DNA from: a virus
DNA length: 23,845 nucleotides
Virus record (IMG/VR): IMGVR_UViG_3300020186_000089
Span: 1 to 23,845 of that record
Reading direction: 5' to 3' (one strand)
Positions 1-6,592 of this stretch are shown here, piece after piece (the stretch's first letter is position 1; each line of letters starts with the position of its first letter). Made by a program: the position numbers and the translations under genes. The notes beneath the pieces were generated by a model. It saw nothing but the letters and a program-made list of their open reading frames with translations, did no database searches and had not been told where the DNA came from.

Positions 1-5
1 ATTCT

Positions 6-368
6 GTGTATTTCAGAATACTAATCTTTGGGTGTCTTATAGGTATAATAGCCTATCACCTACATTCATTTTATCGCGCTGTTTGGGACGATAAAAGCAT
101 AGCCGTTTTTTGGACGATTACGCACTCTGGGCTTGCGATTTATCTATTGCTTAAAGATAATGCGTTTGAGAGCAGTAAGGCGAGTGGTGCGGTTACTATA
201 TACACTATAGCATTAACCTACATACTACACACAAATATATTGCGGATAGACTCGTACAGCTTTGTAGGCTTAAATACATTGATAATGAAAACGCTAATAA
301 TCGCCATAGTTTTGGCTGGCGTTTTTGGATTAGCGACCACGTTTAGCAATAGCAAAAAAACGATATGA
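6..368 (+). CDS. Small polytopic membrane protein, possibly 5'-truncated
   Basis: I do not recognise the family. The 120-residue product has about four hydrophobic segments (roughly residues 4-18, 31-49, 62-79 and 92-112), so it should sit in the inner membrane. The only start in view is a GTG at the window edge, and the frame stays open to the first base, so the true start may lie upstream of the window. Its stop overlaps the next start (ATGA at 365-368), which implies translational coupling to another membrane protein. In a phage a holin or superinfection-exclusion role is possible, but nothing in the sequence decides this. Confidence 0.6.
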   Translation: MYFRILIFGCLIGIIAYHLHSFYRAVWDDKSIAVFWTITHSGLAIYLLLKDNAFESSKASGAVTIYTIALTYILHTNILRIDSYSFVGLNTLIMKTLIIAIVLAGVFGLATTFSNSKKTI

Positions 369-1234
369 AAAGCATAATAAACTCGATAAGGTCTATCAAC
401 GCTCCAATCTTTGGGCTGATTGCTATGGTGTTTGGTTTATTTCAAATGTATGCGAAGGTGTATTACATAATAAACCCATATCCGATAAATGTGTTTTTAG
501 ATTTGGCTATTGCGCTAATCGTAGCCAGCGGATTCGCTATTGCTACTACAATAATAATTGTGCATAGCAAAAACGCAAATACGGCGTACCTATTCGCCTT
601 CTTCGACTTCTTTGGTTACGTATTGTATTTTGGCAATAGCGCGGCAGTATGGTATGCTAACAGTGAATTTGCAAAGATAGGTGGCGCAGTCTTTATTGCA
701 ATGCTAAGCGCCGTTATTATCTACAATTTTGGCGAGATATTCATAAGCCAGCTTCGCGATAATTTTACGGAAGCGACAAGTATTCAAAAAATCAATGCCG
801 AATACAATACTGAAAGAGCAGGGCTACTTGCAAAGATTGCAGAAGTTCAAAACGCATTTTCCAACACTTCGCTATTATTGCGCGAAACCGAAACCGCATT
901 AGACAATTCGCAAAAAACACTTTCTAAAACCGAAGCCGATTTTGAGAAGTTGAAAAACGAAATGGATACTGAAACAAGTATAAGGATTACGACAGAAGAA
1001 AGCCTTAGCAAGTTAGAAGAGCAGAAAAAAGCTTTTGTGTCTAACACCACAGAGGCGGGACTTAAGGGCACGTTGGATGGATACAAAAGAGCGTACACGC
1101 GCGCGCTAAGAGATAATAGGACAGAAACGGCAAAAGATATACAAGAGAAAATGAAAGCGACCGCAAGCATCCTAAATGTAAAATTAGAAGAGCAGTATCT
1201 TAACAACTTCACCCTTTTCAAATCGGAGGCTTAA
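365..1234 (+). CDS. Membrane protein with C-terminal coiled coil
   Basis: The 289-residue product is unrecognised. About four hydrophobic segments (residues 12-36, 42-66, 73-97, 103-128) are followed by a long charged region (about 138-230) rich in Glu, Lys, Leu and Thr with heptad-like spacing, predicted as coiled coil, and a basic helical tail. The architecture is a membrane anchor carrying a cytoplasmic or periplasmic rod. The start is coupled to the previous gene (ATGA), and the stop overlaps the next start (TAATG at 1232-1236). A long opposite-strand reading frame at 847-1221 mirrors the coiled coil and is not counted as a gene. Function unknown. Confidence 0.75.
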   Translation: MKSIINSIRSINAPIFGLIAMVFGLFQMYAKVYYIINPYPINVFLDLAIALIVASGFAIATTIIIVHSKNANTAYLFAFFDFFGYVLYFGNSAAVWYANSEFAKIGGAVFIAMLSAVIIYNFGEIFISQLRDNFTEATSIQKINAEYNTERAGLLAKIAEVQNAFSNTSLLLRETETALDNSQKTLSKTEADFEKLKNEMDTETSIRITTEESLSKLEEQKKAFVSNTTEAGLKGTLDGYKRAYTRALRDNRTETAKDIQEKMKATASILNVKLEEQYLNNFTLFKSEA

Positions 1235-1551
1235 TGGAAAATTTAACTGTAGGCACGGTCTTATACGGCTTTAAATGCCTTAAAACATACACAGTAACAG
1301 AACTAAAAAATAAGTATTTTTTAGTAGATGGCAGTCGCTTAAAATTCTTGATTAGCAATTTGCGACATTCTAACAAAGAGCGACCGCATAAAGATATTCA
1401 ACTGTATGACAGCCAAGAATCGGCGTTTGCCTATGTTAATTTGCTAATGCAAGGTATAATAACCAAGCTCCAAAACACAACCGACTTAAAGGTCTTAAAG
1501 GACGTATTTTACATATTAAAAAACCAACCGCAAAATGAGGGCGAAAACTAA
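1234..1551 (+). CDS. Hypothetical small protein
   Basis: This 105-residue soluble protein has no motif that I recognise. It is moderately basic, without membrane segment or signal peptide. Its start is coupled to the upstream coiled-coil membrane protein (TAATG), and its last 17 bases overlap the start of the VRR-NUC nuclease. This tight packing, rather than any domain, is the evidence that it is a real gene. Its placement beside a nuclease does not by itself indicate a DNA-related role. Confidence 0.65.
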   Translation: MENLTVGTVLYGFKCLKTYTVTELKNKYFLVDGSRLKFLISNLRHSNKERPHKDIQLYDSQESAFAYVNLLMQGIITKLQNTTDLKVLKDVFYILKNQPQNEGEN

Positions 1552-1897
1552 AAAAACAGTAGCCATTAGCGAAACAGAAAAAGCATTGCAAATACGCGTA
1601 GTGTGGTTTTTAAAAACATACTACCCTAATGCACTTTACCTCGCCATAAGAAACGAAGGTAAACGCTCGCTACGCGAAGGCAAAGAGGCAAAAGATATGG
1701 GCTTACGACCTGGTGCGTCCGACCTGCTAATTCTAAACAAAAGCAACGCGCTTTTTTTAGAGTTAAAAACCGCGAAAGGTAGACAATCGGATACCCAAAA
1801 AACCTTCGCTAAACTTGTAGCGGAAAACCAATCTACATACACAATATGTAGAAGCTACGCAGAGGCAATACTGCAAATACACGATTTTTTAAAATAA
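1535..1897 (+). CDS. VRR-NUC domain nuclease (PD-(D/E)XK superfamily)
   Basis: The 120-residue protein is essentially one VRR-NUC domain. Visible motifs in order are N40-E41-G42, then R58-P59-G60-x-x-D63 followed by a hydrophobic strand, then E76-L-K78, and a following helix with Q88. This is the D...ExK metal-binding core plus the late Gln typical of the family. Stand-alone VRR-NUC proteins in phages are small structure-specific endonucleases, thought to resolve Holliday junctions or branched DNA before packaging. It is the last gene of the leftmost cluster; a hairpin follows at once. Domain family is well supported; the exact substrate is inference. Confidence 0.85.
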   Translation: MRAKTKKTVAISETEKALQIRVVWFLKTYYPNALYLAIRNEGKRSLREGKEAKDMGLRPGASDLLILNKSNALFLELKTAKGRQSDTQKTFAKLVAENQSTYTICRSYAEAILQIHDFLK

Positions 1898-1916
1898 ACC
1901 TAAAAAAATTAGGTTT
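1896..1916. terminator. A/T-rich hairpin after the nuclease gene, possible terminator
   Basis: A perfect 8-bp stem (AAACCTAA / TTAGGTTT) with an A5 loop begins over the nuclease stop codon. A clean T-run does not follow on the + strand (the bases after the stem are A-rich), so termination here is likely weak or partial. It separates the upstream cluster from the capsid promoter. Confidence 0.45.
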
Positions 1917-1932
1917 AATAAAAAATTAGTAT

Positions 1933-1940
1933 TAAATTTG
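1933..1940 (+). promoter_or_regulatory. Putative Bacteroidota-type promoter (-7 TAAATTTG) for capsid unit
   Basis: TAAATTTG fits the Bacteroidota -7 consensus TAnnTTTG. No good TTTG -33 box is present 19-23 bases upstream, where the hairpin lies. Transcription would start near 1947, giving a leader of about 190 nt before the capsid gene. Position after a hairpin and before a highly expressed structural gene supports the call; the missing -33 box lowers it. Confidence 0.5.
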
Positions 1941-1944
1941 CATT

Positions 1945-2111
1945 GTTGTTGTTTTGCGCGTATCTGCATTACGGCTTAAGCACATTTCCGATTGGCAATG
2001 GTTAATTAAGCTAATTTTACTTGAACCTCTTATTATTAAGAGCGCGCAAAAATACACAACACGAGGCGCACGCCTAATCGTTTTTTTGGCTTTAAAAAAA
2101 AGCAACCGATT
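1945..2111 (+). ncRNA. Structured 5' leader of the capsid gene
   Basis: No convincing protein lies in this 240-base gap. Pairings seen by eye: an outer stem TTTTGCGCG (1952-1960) with CGCGCAAAA (2043-2051), enclosing stem GCTTAA (1974-1979)/TTAAGC (2006-2011) and stem CTCTTA (2027-2032)/TAAGAG (2037-2042) with a TTAT loop. Together they form a three-way junction. It is followed by a terminator-like hairpin AGGC/GCCT (2064-2075), extended by ACG/CGT, then T7 (2081-2087), and by an overlapping alternative hairpin AATCG (2076-2080)/CGATT (2107-2111) with inner GCTTT (2089-2093)/AAAGC (2099-2103). The last two cannot form together. Attenuation or regulation of capsid expression is inference. Confidence 0.45.
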
Positions 2112-2137
2112 TACCAAAAAATCTAAAAAAGAAAACA

Positions 2138-3244
2138 ATGCCAGATATAGGTGTGTGTGATGCTATAATCGCGTCAGTAGAGATGGCTTCTCAAATACAG
2201 AAGCAAATGATACCTTCAGTCGGCGGGCTACGCGCTTCGCTCGACCCTCAAAATATGCTTGCAGTAGATGTAATCTCGCCCGAACGCGGAGATGGCTTTT
2301 ACAGCTCGGCGACCAGCGGAGGAACACCCCGTGTTAGATTACGATTCTATCCGCCTCAGGTCGGAGGCGTAGACAGCTCATATACCTGTGACGCGACGGC
2401 GGACGGCGAACCTTCAGAGGTTAATTTCGATCTAACGCTTCAAAGCGTGGTTAAAGGCAAGATATCAAAACGCCGACTTCGTACCTTGTGCGAAGACGCG
2501 AATAAATTAATGCCGAATTGGCTAAACGGAATAAACACCCCGATGTCGTTTCAGATGATGGAGGTGCGTAATATAATAATGTCAAAAATGCGCGCAATGC
2601 TAACCGACATTAACGCGAAAGTAATGGCAAGGTATTTAGCCAGCTTTGGTAAAAATGCACGCACAGGAAACGTTACGTCGCAATCCGTAAACCTGCTAAA
2701 CACAACCAGTGGTGGTGTAAGGTCAGATGGCTGGGCGCAAGTCGTGACGGACTTTATGATAAACGAGTTTGTCGGAACACCCATCGTTATCGGAGGCTCC
2801 CTCCCATCTCGTTTTGCAACGGGAATGGGCTGGTCTGGGCTTGCGGACACGGGTATAGACTACGGGACGGTCGAAAGCAAAAACGGAATGAACTTCTATT
2901 TTGACAACACTGCTGACAGCGTTTTTGGAGCAGGGCAAATGGCTGTTCTTGCACCGGGTATGACCAAATTTGTTACAAGAACCAAATTTATCGGCACCTT
3001 CGCTGGGACACATGGTGTTTCAGAATACGGCACTATGACGCTCCCAGAGTTTCCGGGCATAACCTTTGATATCCAAATCAAAGAGTTGGATTGCGACCCA
3101 GATTTTGGCAATATGCCTTCGTACACGTACATAATTTCACTTGATTACGGCTTGTTTGTAATGCCGTCAATCTACGGAGTTGGCGACGTAAAAGACGGCG
3201 TTAATGGTGTGCTTAGGTACACTGGCGTAGCGGTAGCGGCTTAA
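2138..3244 (+). CDS. Probable major capsid protein
   Basis: The 368-residue soluble protein has the length and composition of a major head protein: rich in Gly, Ser, Thr, Asp and small residues, no membrane segment, with a helical stretch near residues 130-175 and beta-rich flanks. Codon use is visibly more G+C-rich than in neighbouring genes, as in a highly expressed product. It stands alone as one transcription unit: promoter-like box and folded leader upstream, strong terminator immediately downstream. No other gene in the window fits this role, while portal, MuF, scaffold and terminase are all present. An HK97-like fold is expected from that partner set but I cannot see it directly. A less likely alternative is a major tail protein. 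Confidence 0.7.
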   Translation: MPDIGVCDAIIASVEMASQIQKQMIPSVGGLRASLDPQNMLAVDVISPERGDGFYSSATSGGTPRVRLRFYPPQVGGVDSSYTCDATADGEPSEVNFDLTLQSVVKGKISKRRLRTLCEDANKLMPNWLNGINTPMSFQMMEVRNIIMSKMRAMLTDINAKVMARYLASFGKNARTGNVTSQSVNLLNTTSGGVRSDGWAQVVTDFMINEFVGTPIVIGGSLPSRFATGMGWSGLADTGIDYGTVESKNGMNFYFDNTADSVFGAGQMAVLAPGMTKFVTRTKFIGTFAGTHGVSEYGTMTLPEFPGITFDIQIKELDCDPDFGNMPSYTYIISLDYGLFVMPSIYGVGDVKDGVNGVLRYTGVAVAA

Positions 3245-3252
3245 TTTTTAGG

Positions 3253-3295
3253 ACAGGAAAGTGAATGTTTTTAATTTCATTTTCCTGTTTTTAAT
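3253..3295 (+). terminator. Strong rho-independent terminator after capsid gene
   Basis: A 13-bp stem with one G-U pair joins 3253-3265 (ACAGGAAAGTGAA) and 3276-3288 (TTCATTTTCCTGT), followed by a T-rich tract. It closes the capsid transcription unit. It also overlaps an in-frame GTG at 3261 of the next reading frame, which argues that the next gene starts downstream at 3309. Confidence 0.85.
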
Positions 3296-3308
3296 TTCAT
3301 TTAAAAAT

Positions 3309-3830
3309 ATGAGTTGTTTTGATGCGATTATTGGACTTCGCGAGTTAGATATTAATGCAACATATTGGATTAATGACTGCTTGGGAATAACGACCGAGAT
3401 GGCGGGATATTTACAAAACTCCGACAATGAAACATTGCGCGAGTTTTGGATTATGATTAAAACTCGCACCGAAATTAAATATTTCGCCGAGTTTTCAATA
3501 ACATTTAATCAGTACTTTTCGAGTTGTTGCAAGGGCAGAAACGAAATAGATGCTTACATAAAAAGCATTATTTGCGCAAACAAGGGTATATTAGCCGTGT
3601 CTTATCTTAATCTTTTGTGCAAACAAATGCTATTAGAAAAAAAGCACAGTTCTAATATAAACTTTTATACAACTGTGGACAGCGAAAGCACTAATGAGCT
3701 TATAGGGCTGTACACAGAAGAGTTTGATAAGGTATTTGTAAACAGTGTTAAGACAATACAAGTTCCTGAAACCCTAAGCATAAGCGAAACAGCACGCTGT
3801 CTTATAAGCACCACTTACAGTTTACCATAA
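3309..3830 (+). CDS. Hypothetical phage protein next to capsid
   Basis: The 173-residue product is not recognised. I chose the ATG at 3309 (A-rich context, start MSCFDAIIGL) over the GTG at 3261, because the extra 16 residues would be encoded by the capsid terminator hairpin. The protein is mostly helical, with scattered Cys residues (for example a CC pair near residue 75) and no membrane segment. In head gene clusters the position directly after the capsid gene often holds a head-tail connector or completion protein; that is a positional guess only. A short gap separates it from the 60-residue protein that follows. Confidence 0.65.
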   Translation: MSCFDAIIGLRELDINATYWINDCLGITTEMAGYLQNSDNETLREFWIMIKTRTEIKYFAEFSITFNQYFSSCCKGRNEIDAYIKSIICANKGILAVSYLNLLCKQMLLEKKHSSNINFYTTVDSESTNELIGLYTEEFDKVFVNSVKTIQVPETLSISETARCLISTTYSLP

Positions 3831-3841
3831 CCAAAAAAAAT

Positions 3842-4024
3842 ATGAAAACGATAACGGAAAAAGAATACACAGCCGAAGAGCTGGCGCGAATAAGCTATCT
3901 TAAAGCGAATATAAACAACGCTTACGAAGCTGGGAGCGACTCGTGGAATGATTGGCACACTGCGCTAAAGACAGAGTTTGGCATATTGCATATCCCAGAA
4001 AGACCTGTCGCTAAAAAAAAATAA
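3842..4024 (+). CDS. Small hypothetical protein, 60 residues
   Basis: A short acidic, helix-prone protein ending in a basic tail (PVAKKK). It starts 11 bases after the previous stop in an A-rich context and precedes the neck candidate by 21 bases. No family recognised. Support comes from spacing, good start context and codon use matching its neighbours. Confidence 0.55.
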   Translation: MKTITEKEYTAEELARISYLKANINNAYEAGSDSWNDWHTALKTEFGILHIPERPVAKKK

Positions 4025-4045
4025 CACCTAAATGCTGTATATAAA

Positions 4046-4483
4046 ATGCCTGTTGAAATTCTTAGCTACCTCGACCAGCACGTTCTTGCGTTACAGAAAC
4101 TTAAAGACGCAGACAAGGTTTTAAGACTTGCTTGCGTGAACGGGGTAGCTATAATCTTGCACAGGATACAGCAAAAAGGAAAGAATAGTGCCGACACAAG
4201 TATGGCGGAGTATTCAAAAAAATACAAAAGGCGCAGAGCCAAAAAAGGATTGCAAGTTGAACAAGTCGACCTAACATTCACTGGGCAATTAACTCAAAAC
4301 TTTAAGGTAATCCCTCTCGTAGGGATGGCTTATGGTTTAGGGTTCGATAACGAACTTGCAACTGCAAAAGCGGGGTGGGTCGAGGAGCAGTACGGCGAAA
4401 TATTCACGCCGACAAAAAAGGAGAATGAAACCATAATAGAATCGATACAAAACGCGGTTCTTAAAATATTAAACAAAAGATAA
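4046..4483 (+). CDS. Candidate neck / tail-completion (virion morphogenesis-like) protein
   Basis: The 145-residue protein has a basic cluster (KYKRRRAKKG, residues 59-69), then V-D-L-T-F-T-G (74-80), a short beta-rich part, and W111-x-E-E-x-Y-G-x-I-F (to residue 120). This order resembles small phage virion-morphogenesis or head-tail joining proteins, in which a conserved LTG step and an aromatic ERYG-IF-like motif occur near the C-terminus. The product would act in joining tail to head or finishing the tail. It sits among small genes after the capsid, consistent with a neck role. The family match is from memory of motif layout, so I am only moderately sure. Confidence 0.5.
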   Translation: MPVEILSYLDQHVLALQKLKDADKVLRLACVNGVAIILHRIQQKGKNSADTSMAEYSKKYKRRRAKKGLQVEQVDLTFTGQLTQNFKVIPLVGMAYGLGFDNELATAKAGWVEEQYGEIFTPTKKENETIIESIQNAVLKILNKR

Positions 4484-4487
4484 GACA

Positions 4488-5192
4488 ATGAGTTACGCCC
4501 TTCTGCAAGAAGCATTAAATAAACTTATAGGCGCGCACCTGCCCGAGCCACTAATTTGTGATGGAATTGTAGGCAAGAAAACCACACTCGCATACGACAC
4601 TCTTGCAAAAGCAAGTGCGGAAGTATTTAAAAAAAAGGGGTATGTTTGGAGCGCGGAAGCAAACCTAATCGCTATTCGCGTAAAGACCGACAGGCAGTAC
4701 AAGTTTAGCAATAGGTTTGTAGATATTGGCTTAATAACAATAGGTGATGTTGAAATATGTTTTCCGATGTCGAGCGTAGCAGGTTTGTACGGAAAAGGAA
4801 ATGTATTGTCGCCGATTTGGATAGATGGCGTGTACGGCGTTGGAGTTGTAAAAGAAGGGCAATATAAAGGCGCGTACAGCCTAAATAGTGCGTGGTGGAG
4901 CGGTCTAAAATTCTTGATGCAAGTTGAGGACTTTGACTATTATAGGGACGGGAATTTAGACACGAAGCTTAATAGACTAAAGGTCTATAGAGGCAAAAAA
5001 GGCTTTAATTTTCATAGCTGGCGAGGCTTTGTAGGCGCGTTAGTAAATAACTTATCGCAGGGCTGTATGGTAACAGAACAGGCTGTATGGACAAACACAG
5101 TACTGCCTTTATTAGAAAGGGTTGCGGTTATCTACAAAAACAAGATAGATTTCACACTTATAAACGAGGACGATTTTTATAAAGTTAAATGA
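4488..5192 (+). CDS. Putative endolysin: peptidoglycan-binding domain plus YkuD-like domain
   Basis: The 234-residue protein starts with a peptidoglycan-binding type 1-like repeat (about residues 4-39: LLQEALNKL, then CDGIVGKKTTLAY). The C-terminal part has H176 and S190-Q-G-C193, 17 residues apart, matching the His...S-x-G-C catalytic layout of L,D-transpeptidase (YkuD)-like folds; the usual Arg after the Cys is absent. Bacteroidota phages often carry such a protein in place of a classical lysozyme. There is no signal peptide, so a holin would be needed for export, and several small membrane proteins follow directly. The likely role is attack on cell-wall peptide links at lysis; a virion-associated wall enzyme is the alternative. 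Confidence 0.6.
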   Translation: MSYALLQEALNKLIGAHLPEPLICDGIVGKKTTLAYDTLAKASAEVFKKKGYVWSAEANLIAIRVKTDRQYKFSNRFVDIGLITIGDVEICFPMSSVAGLYGKGNVLSPIWIDGVYGVGVVKEGQYKGAYSLNSAWWSGLKFLMQVEDFDYYRDGNLDTKLNRLKVYRGKKGFNFHSWRGFVGALVNNLSQGCMVTEQAVWTNTVLPLLERVAVIYKNKIDFTLINEDDFYKVK

Positions 5193-5301
5193 ATTTTGGC
5201 GAGATGTTTTAGATGATATTGAGTATAAAATATTGTTTGCAACATTCGCGTTTCTTGTTGCGACTGGCGCGTGGTTTTGGTTAGATTATATCCTTAAGTA
5301 G
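5189..5301 (+). pseudogene. Small membrane protein with apparent one-base frameshift near its start
   Basis: An ATG at 5189 overlaps the lysin stop (ATGA) but its frame ends after seven codons. In the +1 frame, the stretch from 5194 encodes FWRDVLDDIEYKIL followed by a hydrophobic segment (FATFAFLVATGAWFWL) and DYILK, stopping with TAG at 5299-5301, two bases before the next start. The T4 run at 5194-5197 is where a single extra T would restore a 37-residue protein starting at 5189. So this is either a real one-base deletion, a sequencing error, or a gene using a +1 shift at AAA-TGA as a lysin extension. The intact form looks like a single-pass lysis-cassette protein. Confidence 0.5.
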
Positions 5302-5302
5302 T

Positions 5303-5521
5303 ATGGTAGCTAATATTCAAAAAAACATAGAGTTTGTAATGCTGTTAAATATAATACTATTTATCGACCCCCTATCCATAATAGGGCTATCAAAACTTAT
5401 ACTAAACACTGTGCTTGTCTTTGGAATAAGCGTAGCGTTAAAAGCATTTATAGCAAGACCTTTGACAAGGTTTTTTAACTCACTTAAAAGAAAACAAAAC
5501 AAAAATGAAAACAAGTTCTAA
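5303..5521 (+). CDS. Small two-helix membrane protein
   Basis: The 72-residue protein has hydrophobic segments at about residues 10-30 and 33-52 and a strongly basic C-terminus (RFFNSLKRKQNKNENK), as many small holins do. It lies two genes after the lysin and its end overlaps the next start by 17 bases. Holin or lysis-accessory function is inferred from size, topology and position; no sequence family is recognised. Confidence 0.55.
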   Translation: MVANIQKNIEFVMLLNIILFIDPLSIIGLSKLILNTVLVFGISVALKAFIARPLTRFFNSLKRKQNKNENKF

Positions 5522-5765
5522 AAACAATTATACCTTTAAATTATGGATTATCTTAATCCTATGCGTCTTAGGTATGGTTATAACAATGCTGTCTGGCAAA
5601 GGAGATGGCTTACAAATAGGCACGTTTAAAATACGACCGATAGCCGAAGGTGCTATAAGTGCAATATTCGTTTTGCTATCTAATGTAATATACCCTCTTG
5701 TGCAGGACGTGGTCGGCAATCAAACCGAAAGTGAAAACAACATAAACAAACAAAAAGATGTTTAG
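5505..5765 (+). CDS. Small two-helix membrane protein, holin candidate
   Basis: The 86-residue protein has two hydrophobic segments (about 12-30 and 46-66), a short Gly-rich turn between them, and a polar tail. Start overlaps the previous gene by 17 bases; the end overlaps the next start by 8. Together with the lysin and the previous membrane protein it forms a likely lysis cassette. Which one is the holin cannot be decided by eye. Confidence 0.55.
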   Translation: MKTSSKNNYTFKLWIILILCVLGMVITMLSGKGDGLQIGTFKIRPIAEGAISAIFVLLSNVIYPLVQDVVGNQTESENNINKQKDV

Positions 5766-5976
5766 CTCAATCATAAAAGTAGATACTTCGACGCTAATAA
5801 ACGCGCTGAATGATGTAATTTTAGAAGTAAGGTTCGCGAACCCAAGCCCACAGCTTGAAGACCAGCTTTGCGAAAAGTTTAAGGACGATATAGCCACTGT
5901 CGGCAGGAAACTCGCGATAAACATAACCTCGAACGGCTCGGAAACTGTAATGCAAATACGCGTCGTTAATGTCTAA
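5758..5976 (+). CDS. Small hypothetical protein, 72 residues
   Basis: A soluble alpha/beta-looking small protein (MFSSIIKVDTSTLINALND at the start) with no motif that I recognise. It overlaps both neighbours by 8 bases (5758-5765 and 5969-5976), a pattern of translational coupling. Its linkage to the following 172-residue protein suggests they act together, possibly in the neck. Confidence 0.55.
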   Translation: MFSSIIKVDTSTLINALNDVILEVRFANPSPQLEDQLCEKFKDDIATVGRKLAINITSNGSETVMQIRVVNV

Positions 5977-6487
5977 GATAGAAGCTATTATAGAAGCATT
6001 AAACCTTGCGCTTATCGCTTCTATCCAACCGCAGTTTACAGAAGGCACTATGTTATTTAATAACATAGTAAAACCTATCTATAAGCAAAACGAGATAGTG
6101 AACACTATATCAAAAAAGAATGCTTTGCAAAACGTTGTGTTTTCAGATATGAACACGTTGCAAGTATATCATAAGATAAGCGCGCCTATTTCAGTTGAGA
6201 GGCAAGTAAATGACAGCCAAAGCTTAATAAAAAGCATTGCGCGAGTGCAGTGCATAATATACACAAAGCACGAAAGGCACGCCTTCTTAGAATCGTTTGT
6301 AAGCGCATTCCCTACAATTTTAAGAATTGCTGGCATATCAGGTGTAACCCTAAACACGGCGATGTTAGATTTGAATGAACTGCAAATATTTGCAGAAGAG
6401 CGTGGCTCAATCCCGTACAATCTTAATCCAAGCTGGCAGTTAGCTAAATTGGAGTACGTAGTAACATATACATACAAAGATTGCTAA
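5969..6487 (+). CDS. Hypothetical protein, candidate tail terminator/neck component
   Basis: The 172-residue protein has no recognised motif. Its size, alpha/beta make-up and place at the end of the capsid-lysis-neck cluster, just before a strong terminator, would fit a tail-completion protein, but this is positional inference. Three acidic/aromatic patches lie in its last 40 residues (LDLNELQIFAEERG; LEYVVTYTYKDC). Start overlaps the previous gene by 8 bases. Confidence 0.55.
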   Translation: MSKIEAIIEALNLALIASIQPQFTEGTMLFNNIVKPIYKQNEIVNTISKKNALQNVVFSDMNTLQVYHKISAPISVERQVNDSQSLIKSIARVQCIIYTKHERHAFLESFVSAFPTILRIAGISGVTLNTAMLDLNELQIFAEERGSIPYNLNPSWQLAKLEYVVTYTYKDC

Positions 6488-6503
6488 ATAGCTTAAATAA
6501 AAG

Positions 6504-6544
6504 CCAAAAGGTATTAAAATAATATTTATTTTAATACCTTTTGG
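6504..6544. terminator. Perfect 19-bp hairpin terminator, probably bidirectional
   Basis: A perfect 19-bp inverted repeat (6504-6522 with 6526-6544; loop TAT) has A-rich bases before and TGTTTTAAAT after. It ends the upstream operon. Its right arm also supplies the TTTG that forms the -33 box of the next promoter, so terminator and promoter are physically merged. Confidence 0.85.
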
Positions 6545-6571
6545 TGTTTTAAATAAAAATGCTTATCTTTG
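6540..6571 (+). promoter_or_regulatory. Strong Bacteroidota-type promoter for the SSB-like operon
   Basis: TTTG at 6540-6543, 20-base spacer, then TATCTTTG at 6564-6571 is a near-perfect match to the Bacteroidota consensus TTTG-N(about 20)-TAnnTTTG. Transcription would start near 6578, 15 bases before the ATG at 6593. The -7 box rules out the TTG at 6569 as the real start of the next gene. Confidence 0.8.
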
Positions 6572-6592
6572 CTTAAATTAAACAAAAGTAGT

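Noticed and set aside
847-1221. 124-codon open frame on the opposite strand
   Set aside because: It mirrors the Glu/Lys-rich coiled coil of the + strand gene, with low-complexity Ser/Phe/Leu content and no start context; it is a shadow.
1954-2160. 68-codon + strand frame in the capsid leader
   Set aside because: Starts inside the outer leader stem, has no protein-like composition, and runs over the capsid start; the RNA fold explains the region better.
3261-3308. Upstream GTG start extending the post-capsid gene
   Set aside because: The added residues are encoded by the capsid terminator hairpin and its T-run; the ATG at 3309 is preferred.
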